This document shows positions 1-7,784 of a stretch of DNA of 10,169 bases, piece by piece. Under the pieces are notes generated by a model. The model had not been told where the DNA came from, did not search any database, and saw only the letters and a program-made list of their open reading frames with translations. The first letter of the stretch is position 1. Every line of letters starts with the position of its first letter. This stretch comes from Candidatus Komeilibacteria bacterium (GTDB lineage Bacteria; Patescibacteriota; Patescibacteriia; UBA1558). Location of the stretch: positions 1 through 10,169 of the forward strand of contig JANLIN010000092.1 of assembly GCA_024654345.1 (NCBI GenBank), written 5' to 3'. Made by a program: the position numbers and the translations under genes.

Positions 1-2748
1 CGGGCCTTGCCGTACGGCTACACCGATCTCTGGGTATCAACCTTCCATTCCTTCTGCCAAAAGATTTTACAGCGGCACGGCTTGGACATCGGTCTGACCA
101 GTGACTTCCAGTTGGTGTCAGAAACAGAGGCGTGGTTGTTGATCAGACAAAATTTGGATAAATTTAATCTCAATTATTACAAACCGCTAGGCAACCCAAC
201 CAAATTCATTCACGCCCTGGTCAGACATTTCAGTCGGGCCAAAGATGAGCTAGTATCAGCCGAAGACTATCTTCAGTTGGCTGACAAAAAACAAACTCAT
301 GCGACCAAAGCAAAACGTAAGAAAAACAATGAGGCGGAGGTAGCTGACCGGCAGGAAGCGGAGCGCTTACGAGAAATAGCAGAGGCCTTCCGCGTTTATC
401 AACAGCTATTATTGGACAATGAATTTTTAGATTATGGTGATCTCATCAATTATACGCTTCGTCTTTTTCAGACTCGGCCCAAGATCCTACAGCTGTATCG
501 GCAACAGTTCAAATATCTGCTGGTGGATGAATTCCAGGATACAAATCTTGCGCAGTATGAATTGGTGAAGTTGCTGGCGGCCCCTGATAACAATTTGACA
601 GTGGTCGGCGATGATGATCAATCTATTTATAAATTCCGGGGCGCCTCGGTGGCCAATATTTTGGAGTTTAAAAAAGACTTTCCTGACGCCGAAGAAATTT
701 ATTTGCAAAAAAACTACCGTAGTGGCCAGAAAATACTGGATCTGGCTTACAATTTCATACAGCTCAACAATCCGGAAAGATTGGAGGTAAAATTGCAGCT
801 ACCGGGTCAAAAGAAACTGAGCAAAAAACTGGTGGCGGAAAATGACATTGAAGCAGTGGCGGACTGTTTCAGCGGCGCCAGTTTGGAGGAAGAGGTGAAG
901 TGGGTGGTGGCCAAAATCATTGATCTTTTCAATGCCAGCCCGGACACGCAATGGCATGATTTTGCCATATTGGTGCGTAGCAATGAGTCGGCCAAGCCTT
1001 TCCAATCACTGCTGCAGGTAAGCCAGGTGCCGCATTTCTTCCTCGCCAGCCAGGGCTTGTACCGTCAGCCGGTGATCAAGGACATCATGGCGGTACTGAC
1101 ATTGCTTGATGATTATCATGAGTCACCGGCTCTGTGGCGGGTACTCAATATGCCTTTATTTGGCATGGACGAAAATGATAATATTCAGCTGTCACACATG
1201 GCCAGTCGCAAATCATGGTCACTCTATGAGGCCCTGACGCATGTCGGCAAAGATATCAAACTGAGTGCCACGGGCCTGAAGCAAGCTCGTTTTATCCTCG
1301 AGCTACTACAAAAGTTGACGAAGCTGAGTCGTGAACAATCCGTCTGGACGGTGATCGATGCTTGGCTGAGGGAGAGTGGTGCCTTGGCCGCGCTGGATAA
1401 AGCCGATGAATTTAGCCGTCTGGAAAATTTTAACTATCTCAATACTTTCTACAAAAAAGTGAAGAGCTTCACCGATCGTCAGTCAGAACCCAACGTGAAA
1501 AATTTTGTCGCGGAATTAAAATATGAGTTGGAAAGCGGGGAAGAGGGGGCGATTGATTTTGATCCCAGCCTTGGTCCGGAAACGGTGAAAATAATGACAG
1601 TGCACAGCGCCAAGGGTTTGGAGTTCAAATATGTGTTTGTTGTCAATCTGGTTGACCAGCGATTCCCTAGCGTGGGGCGACGAGAGCCGATAGAATTACC
1701 GCCCGAACTGATCAAGGAGATAGTCCCCGAAGGTGATTTTCATCTACAGGAAGAGCGTCGCCTTTTTTACGTCGCGATGACGCGCGCCAAGGAGGGACTT
1801 TGGCTGACGGCCGGCGAGGATTATGGCGGCAAGCGCAAGAAAAAGCCGTCACGATTTTTGACGGAGTGTGGCTTCACCGCCAGTACGATATCACTGACCG
1901 GGCCGGAAAATTTTTTGACCCTCGAACGAATCAGCGCCGCAAAAAAAGTCACTAAAATAAACTATCAAAATCTGATGCCGCGGTATTTTTCTTTCTCGCA
2001 AATCAGTGCTTTTCAGACCTGCCCGTGGCTCTATTTTTATCAGTACGTTCTCAAGGTCCCGACCAAAGGGAAGCACCAATTCAGCTATGGACAGTCACTG
2101 CATGAAGCTTTGCGACGCTTCTTTTCTTTAGCGACGGAAAGAACCGCCGCGCGCGAAGGCAATCCGCACGGGACGAAAGGGGTTGAGACTTTCTCCCCGG
2201 TGACAGAGGAAGAGTTGCTGACTTTGTTGGATGAATGTTGGATCGATGATTGGTACGAAAGAAAAAGTCACGAAGTGGCACGGCGCAAAGTTGCCCGACA
2301 GGCACTATCAGTCTTCTACAGTACTCTACAGTCCGGCTGGCCGGCGGTTTGTGCGGTGGAAAAAGATTTCAGTTATAAGCTGGGCGATTTCACTTTGCGT
2401 GGGCGTATCGATCGCATCGACAAGCTGCCCGACGGCAGTTATGGTATAGTGGATTATAAGACCGGTGAATCAAAGACCGAAGCCGAAGCTGATCAGGGAC
2501 AGCTACTACTTTACCAGATAGCCGCCACTGAAGTTTACAATTTGCCGATAACACGACTGACGTATTACTATATAGATAGTGGTGACACCGTGACTTTCTG
2601 TGGTACGCCGGCCGAGCTGATTAAGCTAAAAAATAAACTGACCGAAACACTGCAACAGATTACCAGTTATGACTTCTCGCAGATCAATAGTCACAGCTGT
2701 CACTTCTGCAAAAATAATCGAGATATCAGAGATTTTATCGCTAAATAA
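1..2748 (+). CDS. UvrD/Rep-family SF1 helicase with C-terminal PD-(D/E)XK nuclease domain (5' partial)
   Basis: ATP-dependent 3'-5' DNA helicase fused to a RecB-family nuclease, expected in DNA repair or recombination in the cytoplasm. The frame is open from base 1 and begins at motif Ic (STFHSFC), so the Q motif, Walker A and motif Ia lie upstream. The TTG at 7 is therefore not taken as a start, but it is counted here as residue 1. Visible motifs are II (VDEFQDT, 173-179), III (GDDDQSIYKFRG, 201-212), IV (NYRS, 236-239), V (MTVHSAKGLEF, 530-540) and VI (EERRLFYVAMTRAK, 582-595). The nuclease part (about 655-913) shows GQSLH (H699), GRIDRID (D802), VDYKTG (D816, K818) and a following Q-rich helix ending in Tyr. 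Cys672 with Cys898 and Cys901 resembles an AddB/Cas4-type iron-sulphur set, but the expected fourth Cys is absent. Helicase identity is certain. The exact subfamily is not, so no symbol is given. Confidence 0.95.
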   Translation, partial: RALPYGYTDLWVSTFHSFCQKILQRHGLDIGLTSDFQLVSETEAWLLIRQNLDKFNLNYYKPLGNPTKFIHALVRHFSRAKDELVSAEDYLQLADKKQTHATKAKRKKNNEAEVADRQEAERLREIAEAFRVYQQLLLDNEFLDYGDLINYTLRLFQTRPKILQLYRQQFKYLLVDEFQDTNLAQYELVKLLAAPDNNLTVVGDDDQSIYKFRGASVANILEFKKDFPDAEEIYLQKNYRSGQKILDLAYNFIQLNNPERLEVKLQLPGQKKLSKKLVAENDIEAVADCFSGASLEEEVKWVVAKIIDLFNASPDTQWHDFAILVRSNESAKPFQSLLQVSQVPHFFLASQGLYRQPVIKDIMAVLTLLDDYHESPALWRVLNMPLFGMDENDNIQLSHMASRKSWSLYEALTHVGKDIKLSATGLKQARFILELLQKLTKLSREQSVWTVIDAWLRESGALAALDKADEFSRLENFNYLNTFYKKVKSFTDRQSEPNVKNFVAELKYELESGEEGAIDFDPSLGPETVKIMTVHSAKGLEFKYVFVVNLVDQRFPSVGRREPIELPPELIKEIVPEGDFHLQEERRLFYVAMTRAKEGLWLTAGEDYGGKRKKKPSRFLTECGFTASTISLTGPENFLTLERISAAKKVTKINYQNLMPRYFSFSQISAFQTCPWLYFYQYVLKVPTKGKHQFSYGQSLHEALRRFFSLATERTAAREGNPHGTKGVETFSPVTEEELLTLLDECWIDDWYERKSHEVARRKVARQALSVFYSTLQSGWPAVCAVEKDFSYKLGDFTLRGRIDRIDKLPDGSYGIVDYKTGESKTEAEADQGQLLLYQIAATEVYNLPITRLTYYYIDSGDTVTFCGTPAELIKLKNKLTETLQQITSYDFSQINSHSCHFCKNNRDIRDFIAK

Positions 2749-3035
2749 TGGATAGTTTAGGATCACTTTTTAATAAGAGCCCGCGTCATTCCGTTCTGCT
2801 TTGGCAGGTGGAGGCCGCCATGATATTGCAGTATTTTGGCGAGCTCTTGACGCACGAGTACGCCGAGCAGGCCCAGCATGTGAAGCCGATCTCCGTCAAG
2901 GATAAGGTATTGAAGGCGCGCACCAACAATTCACCTCTCGGCGCGATGATCCAAGCGCGCCAAGAGGATTTTTGCCGACGTATCAATGATCATTTTGGAA
3001 AGGAAGTGGTTATTAGAATAGTATTCAGTACCTAA
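2748..3035 (+). CDS. DUF721 (DciA-like) small protein
   Basis: A 95-residue soluble protein with the outline of the DUF721 family. A tryptophan near the start of the domain (LLWQVEAAM, 17-25) is followed by a central strand carrying VLKARTNNSPLG (54-65), a helix (MIQARQEDFCRRINDHFG, 67-84) and a closing strand VVIRIVF (87-93). In the family this is the RNase H-like/KH-like fold of DciA, which helps load the replicative helicase DnaB in bacteria lacking DnaC. Whether this short member does so is inference. Its ATG shares its A with the TAA stop of the helicase-nuclease (TAATG), so translation is probably coupled, and no Shine-Dalgarno sequence is present. The similarity is by pattern only. An RNA- or DNA-binding role without DnaB is equally possible. 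Confidence 0.65.
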   Translation: MDSLGSLFNKSPRHSVLLWQVEAAMILQYFGELLTHEYAEQAQHVKPISVKDKVLKARTNNSPLGAMIQARQEDFCRRINDHFGKEVVIRIVFST

Positions 3036-3036
3036 A

Positions 3037-3070
3037 AGTACCCGAGGCACTTTAAAGTGCCTCGGGTACT
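3037..3070. repeat. Perfect 34-bp palindrome after the DUF721 gene
   Basis: Each 17-nt half (AGTACCCGAGGCACTTT and its reverse complement) matches exactly, centred between 3053 and 3054. It begins 2 nt after the DUF721 stop. As RNA it would form a very stable hairpin on either strand. On the plus strand it is followed by CGGTG, not a T-run. On the minus strand the stem is followed by a short T-run (the As at 3034-3037 read in reverse). It may end the upstream transcript without a U-tract, act bidirectionally, protect the mRNA 3' end, or belong to a dispersed palindromic repeat family. Confidence 0.85.
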
Positions 3071-3079
3071 CGGTGTTCG

Positions 3080-3108
3080 TTGACGCGGCGGCTGTTTAAT
3101 GGTATTTT
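3080..3108 (+). promoter_or_regulatory. Candidate sigma70 promoter for the pheST operon
   Basis: A TTGACG -35 box (3080-3085) is followed after exactly 17 bp by TATTTT (3103-3108). Transcription would start near 3115, leaving about 6 nt before the ATG at 3121, so the first message would be almost leaderless. A better-looking -10 box, TATAAT at 3114-3119, is also present, but it would start transcription inside the first gene and has no good -35. The AT-rich stretch 3096-3120 makes the exact box uncertain. Confidence 0.45.
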
Positions 3109-3120
3109 ATTATTATAATT

Positions 3121-3501
3121 ATGACTGTCCGTAAGTTTCTTATCGCCATTTTTTTTCTGACCATAGTGGCTTGGGCACTGTGGTGGCTGGTCATATCAAA
3201 GCTTGAAACCTTCAGTGCCGCTTGGTTGTCTTTATCGCTTTTTTACCTGACTTTTTTTATCAGTCTGGCCGGTTCCTTTACCTTGGTGGGTTATTTCGCG
3301 CGCGCTTTGGCCGGCTATAATGAAGGCGGGCGCGAGAGAATCGCGGTCGCTGGTCGGCAGGCATTACTTTTATCTCTATTGATAAACATATCCTTGGGAC
3401 TTCAGTCGCAGAGCAAGCTGTCATGGCTTAGCTTCTTGATACTGATTGCGCTGTTGTCGGTCATGGAATTTTTCTTTTTAGCCAAACAACGAAGTTATTA
3501 A
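3121..3501 (+). CDS. Small four-helix membrane protein, first gene of the pheST operon
   Basis: A 126-residue integral membrane protein of unknown function. Four hydrophobic segments are visible at about 6-25, 35-60, 80-96 and 101-121. A charged, glycine-containing loop lies between the second and third (ARALAGYNEGGRERIAVAGRQ, about 60-80). A short basic tail (AKQRSY) follows the last segment. The second half (RQALLLSLL, then LQ, then SWLSFL, then MEFFFL) resembles small membrane proteins I associate with CPR genomes near pheS, but that is memory and unverified. The gene ends 2 nt before pheS, so the two are almost certainly co-transcribed. ATG 3121 is the only reasonable start, just downstream of the candidate promoter and with no ribosome binding site. 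No catalytic motif is visible, and a role linked to PheS is not implied by sequence. Confidence 0.8.
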   Translation: MTVRKFLIAIFFLTIVAWALWWLVISKLETFSAAWLSLSLFYLTFFISLAGSFTLVGYFARALAGYNEGGRERIAVAGRQALLLSLLINISLGLQSQSKLSWLSFLILIALLSVMEFFFLAKQRSY

Positions 3502-3503
3502 AC

Positions 3504-4523
3504 ATGTTCAAAAACGACCTAAAAAAAATAGAACAGAGAGTTCTCAAGGCCATCAAGGCGGCCAAAAGTGAGACTGATTTGGAGCAAGTGCGTTTGCAAC
3601 ACTTGAGTCGACACGGCGAGTTGGCTGTTTTATTGAAGCAACTCAAAGATCTGCCGCCGGCGGAAAAAAAATCGGCTGGTCAAGCGGCTAACGCGGCCAA
3701 GGAGGGGATTGAAACGGCCCTGCAACAGAAAGGCCTTTCTTTTCAAATGAGCGCCGGCGTGACTGATGGGGGCGTGGATGTGACTATGCCGGGACATTCT
3801 TTCTTGACCGGCAATCTTCATCCCAGCACCATCATTCAGCAGGAGCTGGAGGATATTTGTCGAGCGCTCGGTTTTCGCGTCCTGGAAGGACCGGATATAG
3901 AATCAGAATATTACAATTTCACCGCTTTGAATATCCCGGCCGATCACCCGGCTCGAGATACACAGGATACTTTCTGGCTAAAGAAAGAAGGACAGGTACT
4001 CAAGACACATACCTCGGCCATGCAAGTACGAGCGTTGGAAAAATACGGCGCGCCTCTACGGGCGGTTTTCCCCGGCCGTTGCTTTCGCTATGAAGCTACT
4101 GACGCCTCTCATGACACGACTTTTTATCAGCTGGAAGGTTTGATGGTGGACAAAAATGTGTCTATCACGCATCTGATCGGGGTGATGAAGGAGCTACTGC
4201 GCGCCGTCTTCGGAAAAGATACCAAAGTGCGCCAACGTCCCGGCTTTTTTTCATTTGTCGAGCCGGGGTTTGAGCTGGACATCAGTTGTTTTATCTGTGA
4301 TGGTGAGGGTTGTTCGGTTTGTAAACGAACCGGTTGGGTAGAGCTTTTACCCTGTGGCTTGGTACATCCGGAAGTCATCAAAGCCGGGGGCTTAGATCCG
4401 AAAGTCTGGTCCGGATTTGCTTTTGGTTTGGGCTTAACGCGACTGGTGATGATGAAGTATGGTATCGATGATATTCGCTTGTTGCAGGGCGGAGATTTGA
4501 GATTTCTTAAACAGTTTGGCTAG
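3504..4523 (+). CDS. pheS: Phenylalanyl-tRNA synthetase alpha subunit
   Basis: Catalytic subunit of the cytoplasmic (alpha-beta)2 enzyme that charges tRNA-Phe with phenylalanine using ATP. The 339 residues cover a full-length bacterial PheS. The N-terminal coiled coil (about 1-85, with the GELAVLLKQLKDLPPAEK stretch) touches tRNA. The class II core has LHPSTIIQQELEDI (motif 1 region), FRYEATDASHDTTFYQLEG (motif 2, 194-212) and FAFGLGLTRL (motif 3, 305-314). Ala306 is at the position that sets the Phe pocket in E. coli PheS (Ala294). Arg313 is the motif 3 arginine, preceded by Thr instead of the more usual Glu/Asp. Four cysteines (C262, C265, C270, C273; CX2CX4CX2C) form a likely zinc knuckle before GWVELLPCG. 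It starts 2 nt after the membrane-protein gene and ends 3 nt before pheT. No Shine-Dalgarno is present, so coupling or SD-independent initiation is likely. Confidence 0.98.
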   Translation: MFKNDLKKIEQRVLKAIKAAKSETDLEQVRLQHLSRHGELAVLLKQLKDLPPAEKKSAGQAANAAKEGIETALQQKGLSFQMSAGVTDGGVDVTMPGHSFLTGNLHPSTIIQQELEDICRALGFRVLEGPDIESEYYNFTALNIPADHPARDTQDTFWLKKEGQVLKTHTSAMQVRALEKYGAPLRAVFPGRCFRYEATDASHDTTFYQLEGLMVDKNVSITHLIGVMKELLRAVFGKDTKVRQRPGFFSFVEPGFELDISCFICDGEGCSVCKRTGWVELLPCGLVHPEVIKAGGLDPKVWSGFAFGLGLTRLVMMKYGIDDIRLLQGGDLRFLKQFG

Positions 4524-4526
4524 ATC

Positions 4527-6944
4527 ATGAAAATTTCATTCAACTGGTTGAAAGAATACGTAGACATACCGGCCGATCTCAAGCTGGCGGAGTTGGGTTT
4601 AAAATTGACGATGTCCACCGTGGAGGTGGAGGAGATAATTTCTTTGGCCGACGCTTATGCCAATATGGTTATCGGGCAGGTCAAAGAGATAGTAAAGCAT
4701 CCCAACGCTGATAAGTTGCAGGTGGTGGAAGTGGCGATCGGGCAGACAAAAAGAGTCAGTATCGTTTGCGGTGGGACCAATCTGCGCGTTGACATGATGG
4801 TGGTCGTGGCCTTGCCGGGCGCAAGGGTTCGCTGGCATGGTCAGGGTGAATTAGTCACTCTGGAAGCGACGACTATCCGCGGGGCCAGCAGTCACGGCAT
4901 GATTTGCGCCGCTGAAGAGGTGAATCTACAGCATTTATTTCCGCAAAGTTCTGATAAGGAAATAATAGATTTGGTCGGTGGCAATTGGCGCCCGGGGCAG
5001 ACAGTAGCCGAGGCTCTGCAACTAGATGACTATATTTTTGTGATTGATAATAAGTCTTTGACGAATCGGCCCGATTTATGGTCACACTATGGTATCGCTC
5101 GCGAGGTGGCCGCTATCTTGGGCGGCAAACTGAAACCACTGGATGTCAAAGCAATCCTCGGCGGCAAGGGAATCAATTTGATGGTCAAAAACGAGATTCC
5201 AGAGCTATGCCCGCGTTACCAGGCGGTAGCTATGAGAGGAATACGCGTGGAATCTTCACCCGTCTGGTTAAAACAGCGTCTACAGGCCGTGGGTGTACGC
5301 CCGATTAACAATATTGTAGACATCACCAATTATATAATGTTGGCGACCGGTCAACCTTTGCACGCTTTCAGTGTTAATAAGGTGGTTGATAATTCAATTG
5401 TCGTGCGCACCGCCGTGGCGGGAGAGAAGCTGAAAACTTTGGACGGTGAAAACAGAATCTTAAGCTCGGAAGACATTGTTATCGCTGACCCGGAAAAAGT
5501 CATTGCTTTGGGTGGTGTGATGGGTGGCGCCAATTCTGAAGTGGATTCGAGCACTGAAACTATAATAATAGAAGCCGCCAATTTTAAGGCCACTAATACG
5601 CGTCGCACGGCCGTACGTCTGGGTCTGCGGACAGAAGCCTCGGCTCGATTCGAAAAAAGTTTAGATCCGGAAATGACGGCGGACGCTTTATCACTGGCCG
5701 TGGATATGATTACAAATTTGTGTGCTGATTGCCAGGTGGCGAGTAAAATAATTGATATCTATAAGAAGAAAGCGGCGCCGGTAATCATTCAGGTAGAGGC
5801 TGATTGGATTCGACAGCGAATCGGTATTGATATCAAAGATGCCGATATTACAAATATTCTGAAAAAATTAAAGTTTATTGTCAGTAACAAAAAAGGTAAA
5901 TTGCAAATAGACGTGCCCAGTTTTCGGGCCAGCAAAGACATATCAATCCCGGAAGATATTGTGGAGGAAGTAGCACGTATATACGGCTATGATAAATTAC
6001 CTTACAGTTTACCCGCTATTCAAATCGCCGGTGTCGACCTTAGCCGGGAGGCGCAAGCGACGCGACGTTTACGCCAGCTATTGTGCTATACTTTGGGTTA
6101 CAATGAAGTCTACAACTATTCCTGGCAGGGAGAGGAGTGGTTGAAGAGATTCTCTCTGACACCGGCTGATTGTTTGGAGATAGAGAACTATCTGACGCCG
6201 GAACAAAGGTATCTGCGCCCGACATTGTTGACCAATTTGGCCAAGAATCTAGCTGATAACAGACGTTGGTATGAGGAAATAAAAATCATGGAGCTGGGTC
6301 GTGTTTATAAACCCAAAGAAGGTCTGTTTAACATGGGCGGCGAGAGCGAAAAACCCTTGCCGCTACAGCCCAAGACCGTCGCTTGGCTGAGGACCGACGG
6401 TACACCGGAAAACGCTTTCTACACCGTCAAAGGGGAGCTGGAGTATATCACTCGATTTTTTGGCATAAATCTTGACTGGCAGCCGCTGGAGCAGCCGTGG
6501 CTGACAAGCGGTTATGGCGCCAAGGTTTTTTATCAGGATGATGAAATAGGAATCGTTGGTGTATTGGCTAGGTCTGTCCTCGCTGACGTTGACGGCGAGC
6601 AGAGTGTCGGCTTGGTTGAAATCAACTGGGATAAAATGTTAAAATATATTACAGATAAGCGGACGTACAATCCTTTGCCCAAATATCCGGTCGTCACCAA
6701 AGACTTCTCTGTGGTAATGAATGATAATGTGACCTGGCGACAGATCACAGCCGCCGTGATGAAATTGAGCCAGCTGATAATAGGCATCGAGTTGTTTGAC
6801 CGTTTTCGTCAAGAGGGTACTTTGTCCGTCGCTTTTCACGTGCGGCTGTATGATCCGACCAAAACTCTTACCAGTGAGGAGATCGCCGGTGTTACCGGCT
6901 TGATAGAAAAAGAACTTAAGAAGCTCAATCTAACTCTTAAATAA
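4527..6944 (+). CDS. pheT: Phenylalanyl-tRNA synthetase beta subunit
   Basis: Beta subunit of phenylalanyl-tRNA synthetase, responsible for tRNA recognition and editing of mischarged Tyr-tRNA-Phe. At 805 residues it has the normal bacterial length and domain order. The N-terminal start MKISFNWLKEYVDI is typical. An EMAP/OB tRNA-binding domain follows (about 44-150, with HPNADKLQVVEV and SHGMICAAEE). The B3/B4 editing region comes next (about 215-385, with RPINNIVDITNYIM and GQPLHAF). The B5 domain is at about 416-490, ending PEDIVEEVARIYGYDKLP. After the catalytic-like core, a C-terminal ferredoxin-fold anticodon-binding (FDX-ACB) domain begins near KYPVVTKDFSVV and ends in the last residues. 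It lies 3 nt after pheS and 6 nt before the next gene, with no ribosome binding site visible. Nothing is missing or unusual. Confidence 0.98.
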   Translation: MKISFNWLKEYVDIPADLKLAELGLKLTMSTVEVEEIISLADAYANMVIGQVKEIVKHPNADKLQVVEVAIGQTKRVSIVCGGTNLRVDMMVVVALPGARVRWHGQGELVTLEATTIRGASSHGMICAAEEVNLQHLFPQSSDKEIIDLVGGNWRPGQTVAEALQLDDYIFVIDNKSLTNRPDLWSHYGIAREVAAILGGKLKPLDVKAILGGKGINLMVKNEIPELCPRYQAVAMRGIRVESSPVWLKQRLQAVGVRPINNIVDITNYIMLATGQPLHAFSVNKVVDNSIVVRTAVAGEKLKTLDGENRILSSEDIVIADPEKVIALGGVMGGANSEVDSSTETIIIEAANFKATNTRRTAVRLGLRTEASARFEKSLDPEMTADALSLAVDMITNLCADCQVASKIIDIYKKKAAPVIIQVEADWIRQRIGIDIKDADITNILKKLKFIVSNKKGKLQIDVPSFRASKDISIPEDIVEEVARIYGYDKLPYSLPAIQIAGVDLSREAQATRRLRQLLCYTLGYNEVYNYSWQGEEWLKRFSLTPADCLEIENYLTPEQRYLRPTLLTNLAKNLADNRRWYEEIKIMELGRVYKPKEGLFNMGGESEKPLPLQPKTVAWLRTDGTPENAFYTVKGELEYITRFFGINLDWQPLEQPWLTSGYGAKVFYQDDEIGIVGVLARSVLADVDGEQSVGLVEINWDKMLKYITDKRTYNPLPKYPVVTKDFSVVMNDNVTWRQITAAVMKLSQLIIGIELFDRFRQEGTLSVAFHVRLYDPTKTLTSEEIAGVTGLIEKELKKLNLTLK

Positions 6945-6950
6945 AAATAA

Positions 6951-7409
6951 ATGAAAGAGATTGTCAAAATTGACGCCATCGCAGTCGCGAAAATACTGGG
7001 TCTGCTTTTGGGCGGGATTTATCTGGCGATTGGAATAATTTTAAATCTGGTAGTGCTCATTTTCGGGCTGGGTAATTTAAGCGGTCTGGATTTTCTCGGG
7101 TTTGGTTCCGGACTGGTGGCGACATTACTGGTCAGCATTATCATCGGATTGGTCGGATTTATTGTCGGCTTGCTGTTGGGATGGCTGTACAACGTGGCCG
7201 CCAATTACTTCGGTGGTATCGTTATTATGCTGGAGGATCGGAGTGTGGTGGAAGATCGTATCCGTGAGTCAAAAGCCGCCAAGATCGCCCTGCGCCAGGA
7301 AAGAGAAAGAATGCGTTCCGAACGTAAACGTCTGCAAGAAGAGGACAAGCATCGTCGTTATTCCGGCGATGACGATAAGAAAAGTTTCGACGATATTCCG
7401 ACGCCCTAG
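6951..7409 (+). CDS. Two-helix membrane protein with charged coiled-coil tail
   Basis: A 152-residue membrane protein of unknown function and last gene of the pheST operon. After a short polar start (MKEIVKIDAIAVAK) come two long hydrophobic stretches, about 13-40 and 52-80. The second leads into WLYNVAANYFGGIVI. This resembles small membrane proteins of bacteria and archaea with a GF..G...YN..A...GGI pattern, recognised by memory only. From about 96 the protein is highly charged: 105-138 is a Lys/Arg/Glu-rich probable coiled coil, and the end (139-152) is acidic and disordered. The tail presumably faces the cytoplasm. ATG 6951 lies 6 nt after the pheT stop in an A-rich spacer lacking a Shine-Dalgarno sequence. 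A terminator follows within about 20 nt of the TAG stop, so this gene closes the operon. No enzymatic motif is visible. Confidence 0.85.
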   Translation: MKEIVKIDAIAVAKILGLLLGGIYLAIGIILNLVVLIFGLGNLSGLDFLGFGSGLVATLLVSIIIGLVGFIVGLLLGWLYNVAANYFGGIVIMLEDRSVVEDRIRESKAAKIALRQERERMRSERKRLQEEDKHRRYSGDDDKKSFDDIPTP

Positions 7410-7428
7410 CGCCGTTTCATATTTACTG

Positions 7429-7462
7429 AAGACAGGCTCCGATCAATGGAGCTTGTTTTGTT
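7429..7462 (+). terminator. Intrinsic terminator of the pheST operon
   Basis: The stem ACAGGCTCC (7432-7440) pairs with GGAGCTTGT (7448-7456) through one G-T wobble, around a 7-nt loop. The stem is followed by TTTGTT. Adding AAG upstream against TTT downstream lengthens the helix to 12 pairs. It sits 20 nt after the stop of the last operon gene and points the right way to end the plus-strand transcript. Confidence 0.75.
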
Positions 7463-7500
7463 AGGAGAAGGGAAGCGAGGAGGTGAGGGTCTTAGATAAT

Positions 7501-7547
7501 ATGACGCGTCATCGTCACCGAATTCAGGGTGTCGTTATACGGTGACG
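7501..7547. repeat. 12-bp palindrome and adjacent 8-bp inverted repeat
   Basis: ATGACGCGTCAT (7501-7512) is a perfect palindrome. Immediately after it, CGTCACCG (7513-7520) is mirrored by CGGTGACG (7540-7547) across a 19-nt gap. These could be a protein-binding dyad or part of an RNA fold upstream of repeat copy 1. Function unknown. Confidence 0.5.
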
Positions 7548-7571
7548 GTATCGGCGGAGCCTCGCGGAGTC

Positions 7572-7696
7572 GATTGTAATTTCCGTACTCACGAGTCCTG
7601 AACCGAGCACAGCTCGGTTCAGGGCGTAGTGATCTCCACAGGCATTGACGACACCAGTACAGATGTGTACACTGTCGACTGTTTTGAAAGGTGTCT
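7572..7696. repeat. Hairpin-plus-block repeat, copy 1
   Basis: The element starts with a weakly conserved lead (7572-7590, 14 of 19 bases matching copy 2). A hairpin follows: CCTGAACCGAGC (7597-7608), loop ACA, GCTCGGTTCAGG (7612-7623), a perfect 12-bp stem. Next is a 75-bp block (7622-7696) that matches 7849-7923 at 67 of 75 positions without gaps. The block contains a GTACA/TGTAC mini-stem, the palindromes GTGTACAC and GTCGAC, and ends in GTGTCT. Strand of function is unknown. It could encode a structured RNA or be a non-autonomous mobile or REP-like repeat. Confidence 0.8.
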
Positions 7697-7784
7697 AAGG
7701 TAGATACGTTTAATCGTTGAGAGCGGATGAAAGTGGAAGGGTCCGATGTTCGTTAATTTGAGCTAGCGCTCGCAGACGTTTATA

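Noticed and set aside
7597..7623. Integron attC site
   Set aside because: The hairpin is symmetrical and lacks the conserved core triplets and the unpaired extrahelical pattern of attC. No integrase is nearby.
7590..7660. tRNA-like GGTTCA motif
   Set aside because: The motif is part of a perfect 12-bp hairpin. No cloverleaf, acceptor stem or anticodon arm can be drawn around it.
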